Assembly (NCBI GenBank): GCA_039033415.1
Contig: JBCCCR010000009.1
Span: 124,001-188,000, forward strand
Direction of reading: 5' to 3'
Source: Pseudomonadota bacterium
GTDB lineage: Bacteria > Pseudomonadota > Gammaproteobacteria > Xanthomonadales > SZUA-38
Length of the DNA: 64,000 bases
Position 1 is the stretch's first letter; every line of letters begins with the position of its first letter. A program made the position numbers and the translations under genes. A model generated the notes under the pieces. It was not told the DNA's origin, did not search any database, and saw nothing but the letters and a program-made list of their open reading frames with translations. Positions 50,696 to 61,464 of the stretch are shown here, in pieces.

Positions 50696-51919
50696 GTGGC
50701 TTTTAACATTGCACTCAGCGGCCTGAATGCCGCCATGGCGGACCTGGACATCACCGGAAACAACATCGCCAATGCCTCAACCAACGGCTTCAAGTCCTCG
50801 CGCGGCGAATTTGTTGATCTGCTGGCCTCAGCGGGTTTTGTGATCTCCAGCCTGGACCCGGGTGACGGCGTGCAGCTGGCGGCAGTTCGCCAGCAGTTCA
50901 GCCAGGGCAACATCAGCTTTACCGGCAACGCGCTCGACCTGGCGATCAGCGGCGGCGGCTTTTTCTCGGTGCGTGATCCCAACGGCACGGCCGCCTATAC
51001 CCGGAACGGCACCTTCTCGGTGGATCGTGACGGATTTGTGGTGGCGCCTTCAGGAGCCAGACTGCAGGCCTTCGGCGTCACCGACGCCGCGATTCCAACC
51101 TTCAACAGCGCAACCACCAACGACCTGCAGCTGCTGACGACGCAAGGTGCTCCGGGGGCAACGTCGGAAGTCGACCTCGCCCTGAACCTGGATACCATCG
51201 ACCCGATCCTCGGCCCCGGTGCGATCGACCCGGCTGACGCCGACACGTTCGACTATTCGACCACAATCACCGTCTTCGACTCGCTCGGTGAATCGCATTC
51301 GGCCACCGTTTACTTCCGCCAGACGGCGGCATTGACCTGGGATACGCGCCTGGTCATCGACGGCGACAGTGCGCAGACCACGGCGCTGCAAACGCTGAAC
51401 TTCGACAGCCAGGGGAACCTGACAACGCCCCAGCCGCTGACCTACGGGGCCTTTACGCCCATCAACGGCGCCGACCCGATCAACTTCAATCTGGACCTGA
51501 CTGACACCACCAACCTGTCAGGCCAGTCGACGGTGACATCCATCGCCCAGAATGGATTTGCCGCCGGCCGGCTGAGCAATATCGACATCGACGAAACCGG
51601 CATCGTGTTTGCCCGATTCAGCAACGGCCAGTCCGAACCGCTCGGGCGAATCGCGCTGGCTCGATTCCAGAATCCGCAGGGACTGCGGGCCATCGGCGAC
51701 ACCTCCTGGGTGGAGTCTTTTGCTTCCGGCCCGGCAATCCTGGGCGATCCAGGTGGCGCCGGTCTCGGCCTGATCCAGGGCGGTAGCGTGGAGCAATCCA
51801 ACGTGAACATATCGGAGGAACTGGTCAATCTGATCAGCGCTCAACGCAACTTCCAGGCCAACGCGCAGGTCATCAGCACGGCTGACGATCTCAACCAGAC
51901 CCTGCTGAATATCAGGTAA
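50696..51919 (+). CDS. flgE: Flagellar hook protein FlgE
   Basis: Hook subunit of 407 residues. The N-terminal D0 segment is LNAAMADLDITGNNIANAST and the conserved C-terminus is VEQSNVNISEELVNLISAQR followed by NFQANAQVISTADDLNQTLL. The start is GTG 50696 with AGGAGA seven bases upstream. It forms the universal joint between rod and filament. flgF starts within its stop codon (TAATG). Confidence 0.95.
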   Translation: MAFNIALSGLNAAMADLDITGNNIANASTNGFKSSRGEFVDLLASAGFVISSLDPGDGVQLAAVRQQFSQGNISFTGNALDLAISGGGFFSVRDPNGTAAYTRNGTFSVDRDGFVVAPSGARLQAFGVTDAAIPTFNSATTNDLQLLTTQGAPGATSEVDLALNLDTIDPILGPGAIDPADADTFDYSTTITVFDSLGESHSATVYFRQTAALTWDTRLVIDGDSAQTTALQTLNFDSQGNLTTPQPLTYGAFTPINGADPINFNLDLTDTTNLSGQSTVTSIAQNGFAAGRLSNIDIDETGIVFARFSNGQSEPLGRIALARFQNPQGLRAIGDTSWVESFASGPAILGDPGGAGLGLIQGGSVEQSNVNISEELVNLISAQRNFQANAQVISTADDLNQTLLNIR

Positions 51920-52662
51920 TGGATCGTTCGGTCTACATCGCCATGGGTGGCGCGCGGGACGCGATGCGCCTCCACGCCACCCAGGCTCACAACCTGGCCA
52001 ACAGCCAGACGGTGGGCTTTAAGGCTGATCTGACCCGTGCCGAAAGCCTCCCTCTGAGCGGACCGGGCTTTCAGGATCGGGTGCATGCCGCCCAGACCGG
52101 TGAAAAGATGCCGGACCTAAGCCCGGGACTGATCAATCAGACAGGCCGAGACCTGGATATCGCTATCCAGGGTGGAGGCTTTCTGATGGTTCAGGGCGCT
52201 GACGGCGGCGAGGTTTACAGCCGCGCCGGCAATCTGCGGGTGGACACCAACGGACTGCTGCTCGACCACGCCGGCCGACCCGTGCTGGGCAACAGCGGCC
52301 CGGTCTCTTTGCCACCTTATGAAAAGCTGGAAATCGGCACGGACGGCAGCATCAGCATCCGGGGCGAAGGTGAAGCCGAAGGTCCGCTGAATATCGTCGA
52401 CCGCCTCCGCCTGACCCGGCCTGATGCACAGGATCTGGTGAAGGATGCGGACGGAACCATACGGCATCGGGACGGCCTGGCGTCAGTCCCGGACGCCTCG
52501 GTGGTGGTGGCGTCGGGGGCGCTGGAGGCCAGCAACGTTGAGCCGGTCGGCGTGCTCGTCCAGATGATCGAACTGCAGCGCCAGTTCGAGATGCACATCA
52601 AGTTTATCGAAAACAGCGAAGAGAACGATCGCGCGGCCAGCCGCCTGCTGCGGATGCGCTGA
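51919..52662 (+). CDS. flgF: Flagellar rod protein FlgF
   Basis: Proximal rod protein of 247 residues. It starts [20 protein letters not shown], then [18 protein letters not shown], with [19 protein letters not shown] and the C-terminal block [20 protein letters not shown]. The start overlaps the flgE stop by one base. Family order flgE-flgF-flgG is preserved. Confidence 0.95.
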   Translation: MDRSVYIAMGGARDAMRLHATQAHNLANSQTVGFKADLTRAESLPLSGPGFQDRVHAAQTGEKMPDLSPGLINQTGRDLDIAIQGGGFLMVQGADGGEVYSRAGNLRVDTNGLLLDHAGRPVLGNSGPVSLPPYEKLEIGTDGSISIRGEGEAEGPLNIVDRLRLTRPDAQDLVKDADGTIRHRDGLASVPDASVVVASGALEASNVEPVGVLVQMIELQRQFEMHIKFIENSEENDRAASRLLRMR

Positions 52663-52682
52663 GCGCTCTCGGGAGATTTATC

Positions 52683-53468
52683 ATGAACCACGCACTTTGG
52701 ATCGCCAAAACCGGCCTCGAGGCCCAGCAAACGCGCCTGGCGGTGCAGTCCAACAATCTCGCCAACGCCAACACCACGGGCTTCAAGCGGGCCCGGGCGG
52801 TGTTCGAGGACCTGGTCTACCAGAACATCCGGCAAGTTGGGGCCCAGTCGTCGGAGAGCACCCTGCTGCCTTCCGGCCTCTCACTGGGAACCGGCGTACG
52901 CACCGTGGCGACCGAGAAACTCTTCAGCCAGGGCAACCTCGTACAAACCGGCAACGCGCTGGATGTCGCCATTCAGGGCCGAGGATTCCTGCAGATCCTA
53001 CTGCCCGACGGCGCGCAGGCCTACACGCGCGACGGCTCGCTCCAGATCGACGCGGAGGGCGCGCTGGTCACCTCGAGCGGCTATCCGGTGCAACCGGCCA
53101 TCACCGTGCCCCAGGGGGCAGAGACAGTGACGATTGCCCCAGACGGTACCGTGACCGTCAAAATTGCCGGCCAGGATCAGGCGACTCAGGTCGGCACCCT
53201 CCAGATGGCGGATTTCGTCAATCCCACCGGCCTTCAGGCGGTGGGCCAGAACCTGTTTCGCGAGTCGGCCGCCAGCGGCACGCCGCAGACCGGCAACCCG
53301 TCCCAGAACGGCCTCGGCGCCCTGCTCCAAGGTTCGCTTGAAACCTCCAACGTCAATTCCGTGGAAGAACTGATCGGCCTGATCGAAACACAGCGGGCCT
53401 ACGAGATGAACTCCCGAGCGATCGCCACGGCGGACCAGATGCTCGAATACGTGAATAACAACCTATGA
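52683..53468 (+). CDS. flgG: Flagellar distal rod protein FlgG
   Basis: Distal rod protein of 261 residues, very conserved. It starts [20 protein letters not shown], then [20 protein letters not shown], and later [20 protein letters not shown], ending [20 protein letters not shown] with the [10 protein letters not shown] block. GGGAG precedes the ATG. The stop overlaps the flgH start (ATGA). It forms the drive shaft that passes through the P and L rings. Confidence 0.96.
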   Translation: MNHALWIAKTGLEAQQTRLAVQSNNLANANTTGFKRARAVFEDLVYQNIRQVGAQSSESTLLPSGLSLGTGVRTVATEKLFSQGNLVQTGNALDVAIQGRGFLQILLPDGAQAYTRDGSLQIDAEGALVTSSGYPVQPAITVPQGAETVTIAPDGTVTVKIAGQDQATQVGTLQMADFVNPTGLQAVGQNLFRESAASGTPQTGNPSQNGLGALLQGSLETSNVNSVEELIGLIETQRAYEMNSRAIATADQMLEYVNNNL

Positions 53469-54160
53469 AACTGACGCGCCTTCAAACGATCCTCTCAGCC
53501 GCGGTCAGCCGCTCCGGAATAGGTCTCGCCGCTGGCGTGGGCCTGCTCCTGGGCGGCTGCGCCGTTGCGCCCCAGCCGGCACCGATGGTGCCGCCGGCCC
53601 TGCCCGTCATGCCGATGAGTGCGGCAACCACCAGCGATGGCGCCATCTACAGCGCCACGCCGCGGCTCGTGCTGTTCGAGGACGTCCGGGCGCGCAGCGT
53701 CGGCGATGTGCTGACGGTTGTGCTCAGTGAACGCACCAACGCCAGCAAAAGCGCCTCCACGGCCACCGATAAAGAAACGGGCTTTGAACTGTCGCCCGGT
53801 CCGCTGTTCGGCACGGACGTCTCCGGCAGCACGCTTGACAGCAGCCAGGACTTCGCCGGCAACGGCTCCAGCAGCCAAAACAACAGCCTGACCGGATCCC
53901 TCACGGTGACCGTTGTCGGCGTGCTGGATAACGGGCTACTGGCGATCCAGGGCGAAAAGTGGCTCACGCTGAACCAGGGTAAAGAGTATCTGCGGATCGC
54001 CGGTCACGTCCGGGGGGCCGATATCCGAACCGACAACAGCGTGCTGTCGACCCAGATCGCCAACGCGCAGATCACCTATTCAGGCGCCGGCGCGCTCCAC
54101 GACGCCAATCGCCAGGGCTGGCTGACGCGAATGTTTGCCAGCGTCCTGTCACCGCTTTAA
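53465..54160 (+). CDS. flgH: Flagellar L-ring lipoprotein FlgH
   Basis: Outer-membrane lipoprotein of 231 residues that forms the L-ring. The lipobox LLLGGC follows a hydrophobic N-terminus. Family motifs are [38 protein letters not shown], and [20 protein letters not shown] near the end. It is translationally coupled to flgG. Its presence shows a Gram-negative outer membrane. Confidence 0.95.
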   Translation: MKLTRLQTILSAAVSRSGIGLAAGVGLLLGGCAVAPQPAPMVPPALPVMPMSAATTSDGAIYSATPRLVLFEDVRARSVGDVLTVVLSERTNASKSASTATDKETGFELSPGPLFGTDVSGSTLDSSQDFAGNGSSSQNNSLTGSLTVTVVGVLDNGLLAIQGEKWLTLNQGKEYLRIAGHVRGADIRTDNSVLSTQIANAQITYSGAGALHDANRQGWLTRMFASVLSPL

Positions 54161-54173
54161 GGAGGAGAGTTCC

Positions 54174-55319
54174 GTGAGTGTTACCAAATCCGGAACGGGC
54201 AGCGTCGGCTGCAGCCTGGCCCAACGACTGCTGCTCGGCCTGGCGCTGGCGCTGAGCGTATGCGCCACCCACGCCGAACAGCGAGTAAAGGACCTGGCCA
54301 GCGTAGCGGGGTTCCGCGAGAACCAGCTGATCGGCTACGGCCTGGTAGTAGGCCTGGACGGCACAGGGGACCAGACCGTGCAGTCACCCTTCACCGTGCA
54401 GAGCCTGATCAACATGTTGAATCAGCTCGGCGTGGTGATCCCGCCGGGCACCCCACTGCAGCTGAAAAACCTCGCCGCCGTGGCCGTACACGCATCGCTG
54501 CCCCCGTTTGCCAAACCGGGGCAGCAGATCGACGTGACCGTTTCCTCGATCGCAAACGCCACCAGCCTTCGCGGTGGCTCGCTCCTGATGACGCCGCTTA
54601 AGGGACTCGACGGCAAGGTGTATGCCGTTGCCCAGGGCAGCCTGATCGTCGGCGGCTTCGGCGCCGAGGGCAGCGATGGCTCGTCGATCACTTTCAACGT
54701 CCCGAGCGCCGGCCGCATTCCGAGCGGCGCGATGGTCGAACGCGCGGTAGCGAACTCCCGGACACCTGGGTCTCCCCTCAAGCTGAACCTGCATTCGCCG
54801 GACTTCACCACGGCTGATCGTTTGGTCAGCGTCATCAACCGACGCTTTCCCGCCATGCCCGCAAGCGCGGCCGATCCGGGGACCGTGATCGTCCAGGCGC
54901 CTCAGGATTCCACTGACTACATGCGCTTTGCCGCTGAGCTTGAGAACCTGACGCTCGAGCCCGGTGAACCGGCAGCACGGGTGGTGGTGAACGCCCGCAC
55001 GGGTACGGTCGTGGTCGGAAGCCACGTCCGTGTGCTCCCGGCAGCCATCACCCACGGAGGCCTCACGGTCACCATCGCCGAATCACCGCAGGTGGTTCAG
55101 CCCAATCCCTTTGGCCGAGGCCAGACGGCGGTGCAGCCGCAGTCCGAGGTCACCATCACCGAAACCGAAAGCCGGATGTTCCTGATCGAACCGGGTGCGG
55201 CGCTGAGCGATATCGTCGAAGCCATCAACCAGGTTGGCGCAGCTCCGGGTGACGTGGTTGCCATTTTGGAGGCCCTGCGGCAGGCCGGCGCGCTGCGAGC
55301 CGAATTCACTGTGATCTAA
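54174..55319 (+). CDS. flgI: Flagellar P-ring protein FlgI
   Basis: P-ring subunit of 381 residues with a signal peptide ([16 protein letters not shown]). It starts its mature part with [20 protein letters not shown], then [13 protein letters not shown]. The C-terminal segment [20 protein letters not shown] is typical. The GTG at 54174 has AGGAGG about seven bases upstream; a longer upstream frame overlaps flgH. The assembled ring sits in the peptidoglycan layer and needs FlgA. Confidence 0.95.
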   Translation: MSVTKSGTGSVGCSLAQRLLLGLALALSVCATHAEQRVKDLASVAGFRENQLIGYGLVVGLDGTGDQTVQSPFTVQSLINMLNQLGVVIPPGTPLQLKNLAAVAVHASLPPFAKPGQQIDVTVSSIANATSLRGGSLLMTPLKGLDGKVYAVAQGSLIVGGFGAEGSDGSSITFNVPSAGRIPSGAMVERAVANSRTPGSPLKLNLHSPDFTTADRLVSVINRRFPAMPASAADPGTVIVQAPQDSTDYMRFAAELENLTLEPGEPAARVVVNARTGTVVVGSHVRVLPAAITHGGLTVTIAESPQVVQPNPFGRGQTAVQPQSEVTITETESRMFLIEPGAALSDIVEAINQVGAAPGDVVAILEALRQAGALRAEFTVI

Positions 55320-55321
55320 CT

Positions 55322-56215
55322 ATGCAGACGCCCGTGGACAACAAGGCCGGGATGCCGCTGCTCCAGGCGCTCAAGGACCCCGGCTCACAGGGGGTCCCTG
55401 GCCAGGCCAATGCTCCCGGCAGCACCGACGACGCAAAGCTGAACGAAGCCGCTACCGCGTTTGAAGGCGCTTTCCTCAAGATTCTGCTGAAGTCGATGCG
55501 TCAAACCATCCCTGAAGGCGGACTGTTCGATCGCCAGCAGATGGCAGCGTTCGAGGAGATGCGCGACGGTGCTCTCGCCGACTCGCTGGCCGGCCGCGGC
55601 GCCACGGGTATTGCACAAATGGTGGTGGCGCAGCTCGGCGGCAAGCCGCAGCAGCCACAGCCAGCAATCACCCTGACCCAGGGAGTTCGGCCGGCGCAGT
55701 CTGTCAACGTCAGCCAGACACCGGAAACTTCGGGAAGCAGCGCAGGGGAACGCCAGCGCTTTGTCGACCAGCTGATGCCAGTGGCCCGGAGAGCGGCCTC
55801 AGCCCTCGGCATCGACGCGGCGGTGATCGTCGCGCAGGCCGCACTGGAAACGGGCTGGGGAAAGCACGTTCCCACGCGTGCCGGCGGAGGCACCAGCCAC
55901 AATTTGTTTGGCGTGAAGGCCAGCGCCGGCTGGCAGGGTCCAACGTCCAGCCAGACCACCACCGAGTTCCTCGGCGGCAAGCTGCGCGAGGTGGTGGCCA
56001 GCTTTCGTGCTTACGCCAGTCCTGCGGAAAGCGTCTCAGACTACGTCAATCTGATCCGGTCCTCGGGACGCTACGCCGCCGCGGCCGGCGCCAGCAGCCC
56101 CGATGCCTATCTGAAGGCGCTGGAGGACGGTGGCTACGCCACCGACCCGAACTATGCTCGCAAGATCAAAGCCATTCTCGGCGGGCAGGAACTGAGATCA
56201 GCTCATGACAATTGA
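55322..56215 (+). CDS. flgJ: Peptidoglycan-hydrolysing rod-cap protein FlgJ
   Basis: Protein of 297 residues with two domains. The N-terminal rod-binding part (about 30-110) has EGAFLKILLKSMRQTIPEGG. The C-terminal glucosaminidase domain (about 140-295) has AAVIVAQAALETGWGKHVPT, HNLFGVKASAGWQGPTSSQT and FRAYASPAESVSDYVNLI. The catalytic Glu in ALETGWGK is present. It caps the growing rod and opens the peptidoglycan. Two bases separate it from flgI, and it overlaps flgK by 11 bases. Confidence 0.95.
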   Translation: MQTPVDNKAGMPLLQALKDPGSQGVPGQANAPGSTDDAKLNEAATAFEGAFLKILLKSMRQTIPEGGLFDRQQMAAFEEMRDGALADSLAGRGATGIAQMVVAQLGGKPQQPQPAITLTQGVRPAQSVNVSQTPETSGSSAGERQRFVDQLMPVARRAASALGIDAAVIVAQAALETGWGKHVPTRAGGGTSHNLFGVKASAGWQGPTSSQTTTEFLGGKLREVVASFRAYASPAESVSDYVNLIRSSGRYAAAAGASSPDAYLKALEDGGYATDPNYARKIKAILGGQELRSAHDN

Positions 56216-58079
56216 ATCCATCGGTCTATCGGCGCTGGCCGCGTTTCAGCGAGCCCTCTCGGTCACGGCCCACAACATCACGAATGCCAACACGCCGGGC
56301 TACAGTCGGCAATCCGTGCTGTTCAGCAATCTCCCAGGCAACCTGAGCCCGGTTGGCCCCCTCGGTGGGGGCGTTGAGCTCGCGGCCGTGCGGCGCAGCT
56401 TCGACTCGCTGCTCTATAACCAGCTGCGGCAGGCGACCAGCAATTTCACCCAGACTGAGGTGCGCGCTGAGTTGACGACCCTCGTGGACGGTTTCCTGGG
56501 CGCCGACGGTTTCGACCTGTCGGCGCCGATCAACGGCTTCTCGTCCGCCTGGCAGGATCTCTCCGTGGACCCGACCTCGGTGGCGGCCCGAACGGCGGTG
56601 CTCAGTTCCGCGGGTTCCATCGCCGATCGCTTCAACGTGCTTGATCAACGGCTGAACGACGTCCGCGATGACCTGGGGAACCGGGTGACCGCCTACGCCC
56701 GCGAAATCAACAGCCTGTCCAGCCAGATTGCCGACCTCAACCGTCGTATCAACGACCAGCAGCTGGCGGGTGACGGCCCGAACGATCTGCTGGACCTGCG
56801 CAACCAGGCCATCCTGCAGCTATCGGAGTTCCTCGACGTGCAGGTGGTCCAGGACGGCGCGTCGCTCAACGTGTCGCTGACCAACGGTTCAGCGGTAGTC
56901 ACCGGCGTGGAGGTCAACGAGGTCACCGTCGGCCGCTCCAGCTTCGATCCACGACAGATCGAGCTGACGCTGGGGCGTGGCTCAGCTAATCAGCGTCTCA
57001 CCGCGCAAAACGCCGGCGGTCGGGTCGCGGGCGCCCTGTCCTTCTTGGACGATGTGCTTGATCCTGCGCAAAACGAGCTCGGAAGAGTCGCTATCGCGCT
57101 GGCATTTGGCGTCAACGAGCAGCATCAGCGCGGGCTTGATCTCGACGGAAACCTGGGACTGGACCTATTTAACCAGGCTGTGCCGCAGCTGCTGCCAGCC
57201 AATAGCAATAGCAATCTGCTCACCGACACCACCAGCGTCTCGTTCGACGATATCACCCAGCTGACCTCCGATGAGTATCAGCTGGATTTTGATGGGGCCA
57301 CCTGGACACTGACCAATCTGCGCACCGGCAGCCCGGTACCGCTGACGCCCGACGGCGCCGATTTTCTTGCCGACGGCCTGCGGATCAGCGTCGATCCCGG
57401 CGCGGCTGCGGGAGACAGCTATCTGATCAGGCCAACCCGACAAGGCGCCAGCGATCTCGCTCTGGGCATCACCGATCCCCGACAACTGGCCGCCGCTGCG
57501 GCACTCAACACCAACGCCGATAGTCAAAACCTCGGAAACGGGCAGATCAGCGCGGCCCAGATTCTGGATCCGGCCAACCCGGCACTGCTCAACGATGTCG
57601 ACATCGTCTTTACCAGTCCGACAACCTATTCGATCAACGGCAGTCCGGATATCGCCTACGTGCCCGGTAGCGACATCGATGTCAACGGGTGGCGGCTCAG
57701 CATCAGCGGCAGCCCTGACGCGGGCGACTCATTTACCGTCCGCAACAACATAGGCGGGGTCGGAGACGGCGCCAACGCCAGCTTGCTCGGCGCGGTCGAA
57801 CGCCTGAATACGCTCGAAAATCAGACGCTATCCGTGCTCGACGCGTATCAACAGCTCGTCTCTTCGGTCGGCGTACAGGCCAATTCCCTCAATGCCGCCA
57901 CCGTGGTCCAGGGCAAACTGCTCGACGACGCCCAAACCCGGCAAAACAACGCCAGCGGCGTGAATCTCGACGAAGAGGCGATCAACCTGCAGCGATTCCA
58001 GCAGGCCTACACCGCCGCGGCGGAGGTTTTCACCGTCGCCAACGAAATCTTTGACACGCTGATCAGGTCGGTGAGATGA
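56205..58079 (+). CDS. flgK: Flagellar hook-associated protein 1 FlgK
   Basis: Hook-filament junction protein of 624 residues. The N-terminus contains LAAFQRALSVTAHNITNANT and the C-terminus ASGVNLDEEAINLQRFQQAY, followed by TAAAEVFTVANEIFDTLI. The middle region holds the variable beta domains. It starts inside flgJ and its stop overlaps flgL (ATGA). FlgN is its likely export chaperone. Confidence 0.95.
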   Translation: MTIESIGLSALAAFQRALSVTAHNITNANTPGYSRQSVLFSNLPGNLSPVGPLGGGVELAAVRRSFDSLLYNQLRQATSNFTQTEVRAELTTLVDGFLGADGFDLSAPINGFSSAWQDLSVDPTSVAARTAVLSSAGSIADRFNVLDQRLNDVRDDLGNRVTAYAREINSLSSQIADLNRRINDQQLAGDGPNDLLDLRNQAILQLSEFLDVQVVQDGASLNVSLTNGSAVVTGVEVNEVTVGRSSFDPRQIELTLGRGSANQRLTAQNAGGRVAGALSFLDDVLDPAQNELGRVAIALAFGVNEQHQRGLDLDGNLGLDLFNQAVPQLLPANSNSNLLTDTTSVSFDDITQLTSDEYQLDFDGATWTLTNLRTGSPVPLTPDGADFLADGLRISVDPGAAAGDSYLIRPTRQGASDLALGITDPRQLAAAAALNTNADSQNLGNGQISAAQILDPANPALLNDVDIVFTSPTTYSINGSPDIAYVPGSDIDVNGWRLSISGSPDAGDSFTVRNNIGGVGDGANASLLGAVERLNTLENQTLSVLDAYQQLVSSVGVQANSLNAATVVQGKLLDDAQTRQNNASGVNLDEEAINLQRFQQAYTAAAEVFTVANEIFDTLIRSVR

Positions 58080-59269
58080 ACCGGATTTCAACCTCCCAGC
58101 TTTTTACCAATACGCTGAGCAGCATCAGCGGCGGTCAGGCTCGCCTGGCGGAGCTCCAGCGAGCCATCGCCAGCGGGAAACAGGTGAATACGGCCGCCGA
58201 CGATCCGGTCGGCGCAGGACGGATTCTGGAGCTGCGCGCCTTAACCGAACGCATCACGCAGTATTCTCGCAACTCCGACGCCGCCGAAGCGCGCCTGAGC
58301 ACCACAGAAAACGCCCTGGTCTCAGCATCGGACTCCCTGAACCGGGTCCGTGAGCTGGCGCTGGCGTCGGTGAATGGCATTAATACGCCCAGCACGCTGG
58401 AGGCCTACGGACAGGAGGTGTTGAGTCAGCTCGAGTCGCTGATCGCTTTGGCGAACCAGGCTGACGCCAACGGGGAATACCTGTTTTCCGGCACCGCGTC
58501 CAACACGCTTCCCTTCACGCTTTCCGGGACGCTGACCTACAACTACTTTGGTAACAGTCAGTCGCGAAGTGTATCCATCTCAGACAATCAAACCGTTGCC
58601 ATGGGCCTGCCCGGCGACGCAGTGTTTATCGACATCCCCACCGGCAACGGCCGATTTCAGGTGGTAGACGCCGCGGGCAACACCGGCACCGCGGTGGCCG
58701 GCGACAGCAGCATCTCCGACCCATCGTTATGGGTCCCGGATGACTACACCCTGACCTTCACCGATCCAACCAACTGGGAGGTGAGAGACAGCGGTGGTGT
58801 GCTGGTGCAAACCGGCACCTATTCGGAGCCTGGAACGATCAGCTTTCGCGGGGCGGATCTCTCGTTTATCGGCACACCCGCCGCCGGGGACCAGTTTCTG
58901 GTTGAGACCAATACCACCCAGGATATCTTTACAACGCTGGACGAGCTGGGCGCTGCGCTGAACGGCGAAACGCCGCTCACCGAAACCGCGTTGGCCAACC
59001 TCCTCAACCGTTCGCTCAACAACATCGACAACGCCTTGGGGGTTAATCAAGATTCACGCGCAACACTGGGCGTCAGGCTGTCGAGTATCGACTCCTATCG
59101 CGACCTGAATGCGCGTGACGTGATTCAGGCGCAGACCCTGAGGTCTTCGATCGAAGACCTGGACTATGCCGCGGCGATCAGCGAGTTCGAGTACGAAAGC
59201 ACCATCTTGGAAGCGGCCCAACAAACCTTTCTGTCGCTACAGAACCTTTCCCTGTTTCGCCTTCTGTAA
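58076..59269 (+). CDS. flgL: Flagellar hook-associated protein 3 FlgL
   Basis: Junction protein of 397 residues with flagellin-like ends. The N-terminus has RISTSQLFTNTLSSISGGQA and AADDPVGAGRILELRALTER; the C-terminus has IEDLDYAAAISEFEYESTIL and EAAQQTFLSLQNLSLFRLL. It links FlgK to the flagellin filament. It is the last gene before the sigma-28-driven fliC unit, 144 bases upstream of it. Confidence 0.95.
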   Translation: MNRISTSQLFTNTLSSISGGQARLAELQRAIASGKQVNTAADDPVGAGRILELRALTERITQYSRNSDAAEARLSTTENALVSASDSLNRVRELALASVNGINTPSTLEAYGQEVLSQLESLIALANQADANGEYLFSGTASNTLPFTLSGTLTYNYFGNSQSRSVSISDNQTVAMGLPGDAVFIDIPTGNGRFQVVDAAGNTGTAVAGDSSISDPSLWVPDDYTLTFTDPTNWEVRDSGGVLVQTGTYSEPGTISFRGADLSFIGTPAAGDQFLVETNTTQDIFTTLDELGAALNGETPLTETALANLLNRSLNNIDNALGVNQDSRATLGVRLSSIDSYRDLNARDVIQAQTLRSSIEDLDYAAAISEFEYESTILEAAQQTFLSLQNLSLFRLL

Positions 59270-59310
59270 CAGCTGCCCTGCAATTTTTTTCGCTTTGTCA
59301 AGCTAGACGT

Positions 59311-59337
59311 TAAAGCTTTTTTCTCCGGCGCCGTTAA
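59311..59337 (+). promoter_or_regulatory. Sigma-28 promoter of fliC
   Basis: TAAA at 59311-59314, exactly 15 bases, then GCCGTTAA at 59330-59337, matching the FliA consensus TAAA-N15-GCCGATAA except for one base. It is 76 bases before the fliC start. Confidence 0.9.
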
Positions 59338-59413
59338 CCACCCTGACCGCGAGCTTCGAGGTCGTTAGGTTAAACGCCCTTGTGGGCTCAAATTTGTAAT
59401 TCGGAGAAATACG

Positions 59414-60919
59414 ATGCCCCAGATTATCAACACCAACGTTGCGTCCCTGAACGCACAGCGGAACCTGAACGCATCCCAGGATGTGTTGAACCGTTCACTG
59501 CAGCGCCTGTCTACGGGCCTGCGAATCAACAGCGCCCGAGACGACGCCGCCGGCCTCGCTATCTCCGAGCGCTTCACCAGCCAGATCCGCGGCCTGACGC
59601 AGGCTATCCGGAACGCCAACGACGGTATTTCGCTGGCCCAGACCGCTGAAGGCGCGCTGGGACAGACCACGGAAAACCTTCAGCGGATTCGTGAGCTGGC
59701 GCTCCAGTCGAGCAACGCCACCAATTCGTCGGAAGACCGCGCAGCGCTGCAGCAGGAAGTGAACGCACTGCAGTCGGAAATCAATCGGGTTGCCGAGACG
59801 ACTCGATTCAACGGCCAGACTATCCTGGACGGCAACTTCAACCAGCAGTTCTTCCAGGTTGGCGCCAACGTCAACGAAGTGATCGGTGTGACTATCCGGG
59901 GCACCAGCGCCACGGACCTGTCCAACAACGCGCTGACCGCCGTGAGTTCAACGAGCGCCAGCCAGGGTACAGGTGCGGTAACGGCCGCCGCCGCAGCGCT
60001 GCCGGCAAACAACACGATCGCCGCGCAGACGCTGACCTTTAACACCAGCTCCGGTGCGCAGACGTTGGCGGTCACCGCCGGTGCCACGGCCTCTGAGATC
60101 GCTGCTGCGGTCAACAGCAACACCGGGCCCACAGGCGTCTCCGCGACCGCCACGAACTCGGCGACCCTGAGCGGCCTGACGCTTGCCGGGGTTGTGACGT
60201 TCCAGCTGGGTTCCAGCGGTGACGCCACGACCACCGTGTCGGCCAACATCACGTCCGCCGCGGATCTGACGAACCTGGCTGACGCCATTAACGACGCCAG
60301 TGGATCCACCGGTGTCTCGGCCGAGCTCACCAACAACAACGCGTCGATCGTGCTGACGGACGCCAACGGTGATGACATCGAAATCACCGATTTCACCTCG
60401 TCTACCGCGCTGACGGAACTCACGGTCACGGGCGCCGGCAACGCAACCGGTACCGATCTTGTTACCGGCGCAGCCGACAGCACCCGCGTCAGCGGCACGG
60501 TCACCTTCAACTCCGCTGAGAACTACTCGGTGCAGTCGAGTGTGGCGGAAACCGCGGGCAGCATCCTGAACGTGGCGGCCAACACAGCTGTCGCCTCAAC
60601 CGCTTCAACGGTGGCTAACGTTGACATCGGCACGGTTCAGGGTGCGCAGGACGCGCTGGCGATTGTCGACTCTGCGCTGCAGACGATCTCCTCTGAGCGG
60701 GCCAGCCTCGGTGCGGTTCAAAACCGCTTTGAGTCTGCAATTGCCAACCTGGCCAGCACGGTGGAAAACGCCTCCGCCGCCAGAAGCCGGATTCGGGACG
60801 CAGACTTCGCGACCGAAACCGCAGAACTGACGAAAGGTCAGATTCTGCAGCAGGCCGGTCTGTCGATCCTGAGTCAGGCCAACGCCAACCCACAGAGTGT
60901 GCTGGCGCTGCTGCAGTAA
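59414..60919 (+). CDS. fliC: Flagellin
   Basis: Filament subunit of 501 residues. Conserved ends are [20 protein letters not shown] with [20 protein letters not shown] at the N-terminus, and [20 protein letters not shown] with [20 protein letters not shown] at the C-terminus. The central region (about 180-400) is Ala-, Thr- and Ser-rich and contains flagellin-IN-like repeats ([24 protein letters not shown]-type segments). GGAGAAA precedes the ATG. It is driven by a near-perfect sigma-28 promoter and followed by a hairpin terminator. Confidence 0.96.
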   Translation: MPQIINTNVASLNAQRNLNASQDVLNRSLQRLSTGLRINSARDDAAGLAISERFTSQIRGLTQAIRNANDGISLAQTAEGALGQTTENLQRIRELALQSSNATNSSEDRAALQQEVNALQSEINRVAETTRFNGQTILDGNFNQQFFQVGANVNEVIGVTIRGTSATDLSNNALTAVSSTSASQGTGAVTAAAAALPANNTIAAQTLTFNTSSGAQTLAVTAGATASEIAAAVNSNTGPTGVSATATNSATLSGLTLAGVVTFQLGSSGDATTTVSANITSAADLTNLADAINDASGSTGVSAELTNNNASIVLTDANGDDIEITDFTSSTALTELTVTGAGNATGTDLVTGAADSTRVSGTVTFNSAENYSVQSSVAETAGSILNVAANTAVASTASTVANVDIGTVQGAQDALAIVDSALQTISSERASLGAVQNRFESAIANLASTVENASAARSRIRDADFATETAELTKGQILQQAGLSILSQANANPQSVLALLQ

Positions 60920-60938
60920 GTTTTATAAGCGGCAAGGT

Positions 60939-60967
60939 GGCCCGGCCTGAGCGCCGGGCCATCCTTT
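60939..60967 (+). terminator. Hairpin terminator after fliC
   Basis: Stem GGCCCGGC and GCCGGGCC around loop CTGAGC, followed by ATCCTTT. It lies 20 bases after the fliC stop. The T-run is short, so partial readthrough into flaG is possible. Confidence 0.7.
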
Positions 60968-60979
60968 AGATGGCGATAA

Positions 60980-61384
60980 ATGGAAACTGCCATGCAAGTA
61001 TCCAACGATGACATGACCAAGCTCGTTTCCCGGAACCCGGCCCAGGGCGCCAGCGGCACATCGCCGCCAGGCCCGGCGGCCCCGAAGACCGAACCGAGTG
61101 CCCAAAGCGAGCCCCGACAAACAGCGCCACCGCCGCCAGCGGAGACGCTGTTTTCTGCCGTTGAGAACATTAACCAGGTCCTGAAAGCCCAGGAACGGAG
61201 CGTGCGTCTCAAGGCGAGCGAGTTTGCCGAAACCGCCGTGATCGAGGTGATCGACAAAGAAACCGATACGGTGATTCGACAGATTCCGGCTGAGTCGACC
61301 ATGAAGCTGGCCGAATACTGGTCGCAAAATGGTCTGCTCGCTGACGGCTCACTCATCAGCCTGTCGGTCGACGAAACGGCATGA
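60980..61384 (+). CDS. flaG: FlaG family protein
   Basis: Protein of 134 residues. A proline-rich, disordered N-terminal half precedes the FlaG domain, with SVRLKASEFAETAVIEVIDK and RQIPAESTMKLAEYWSQN. FlaG lies between fliC and fliD in many polar flagellates and affects filament length. ATG 60980 or 60992 could be the start; the latter has GGA at a better distance. Confidence 0.9.
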   Translation: METAMQVSNDDMTKLVSRNPAQGASGTSPPGPAAPKTEPSAQSEPRQTAPPPPAETLFSAVENINQVLKAQERSVRLKASEFAETAVIEVIDKETDTVIRQIPAESTMKLAEYWSQNGLLADGSLISLSVDETA

Positions 61385-61464
61385 CCTTTGCAGCATTCTC
61401 TGACAACCACCGCGGGCGACAGTTTGCCGGCGGTCAAGCGCACCATTGAGTCAGGGAGCTAAGC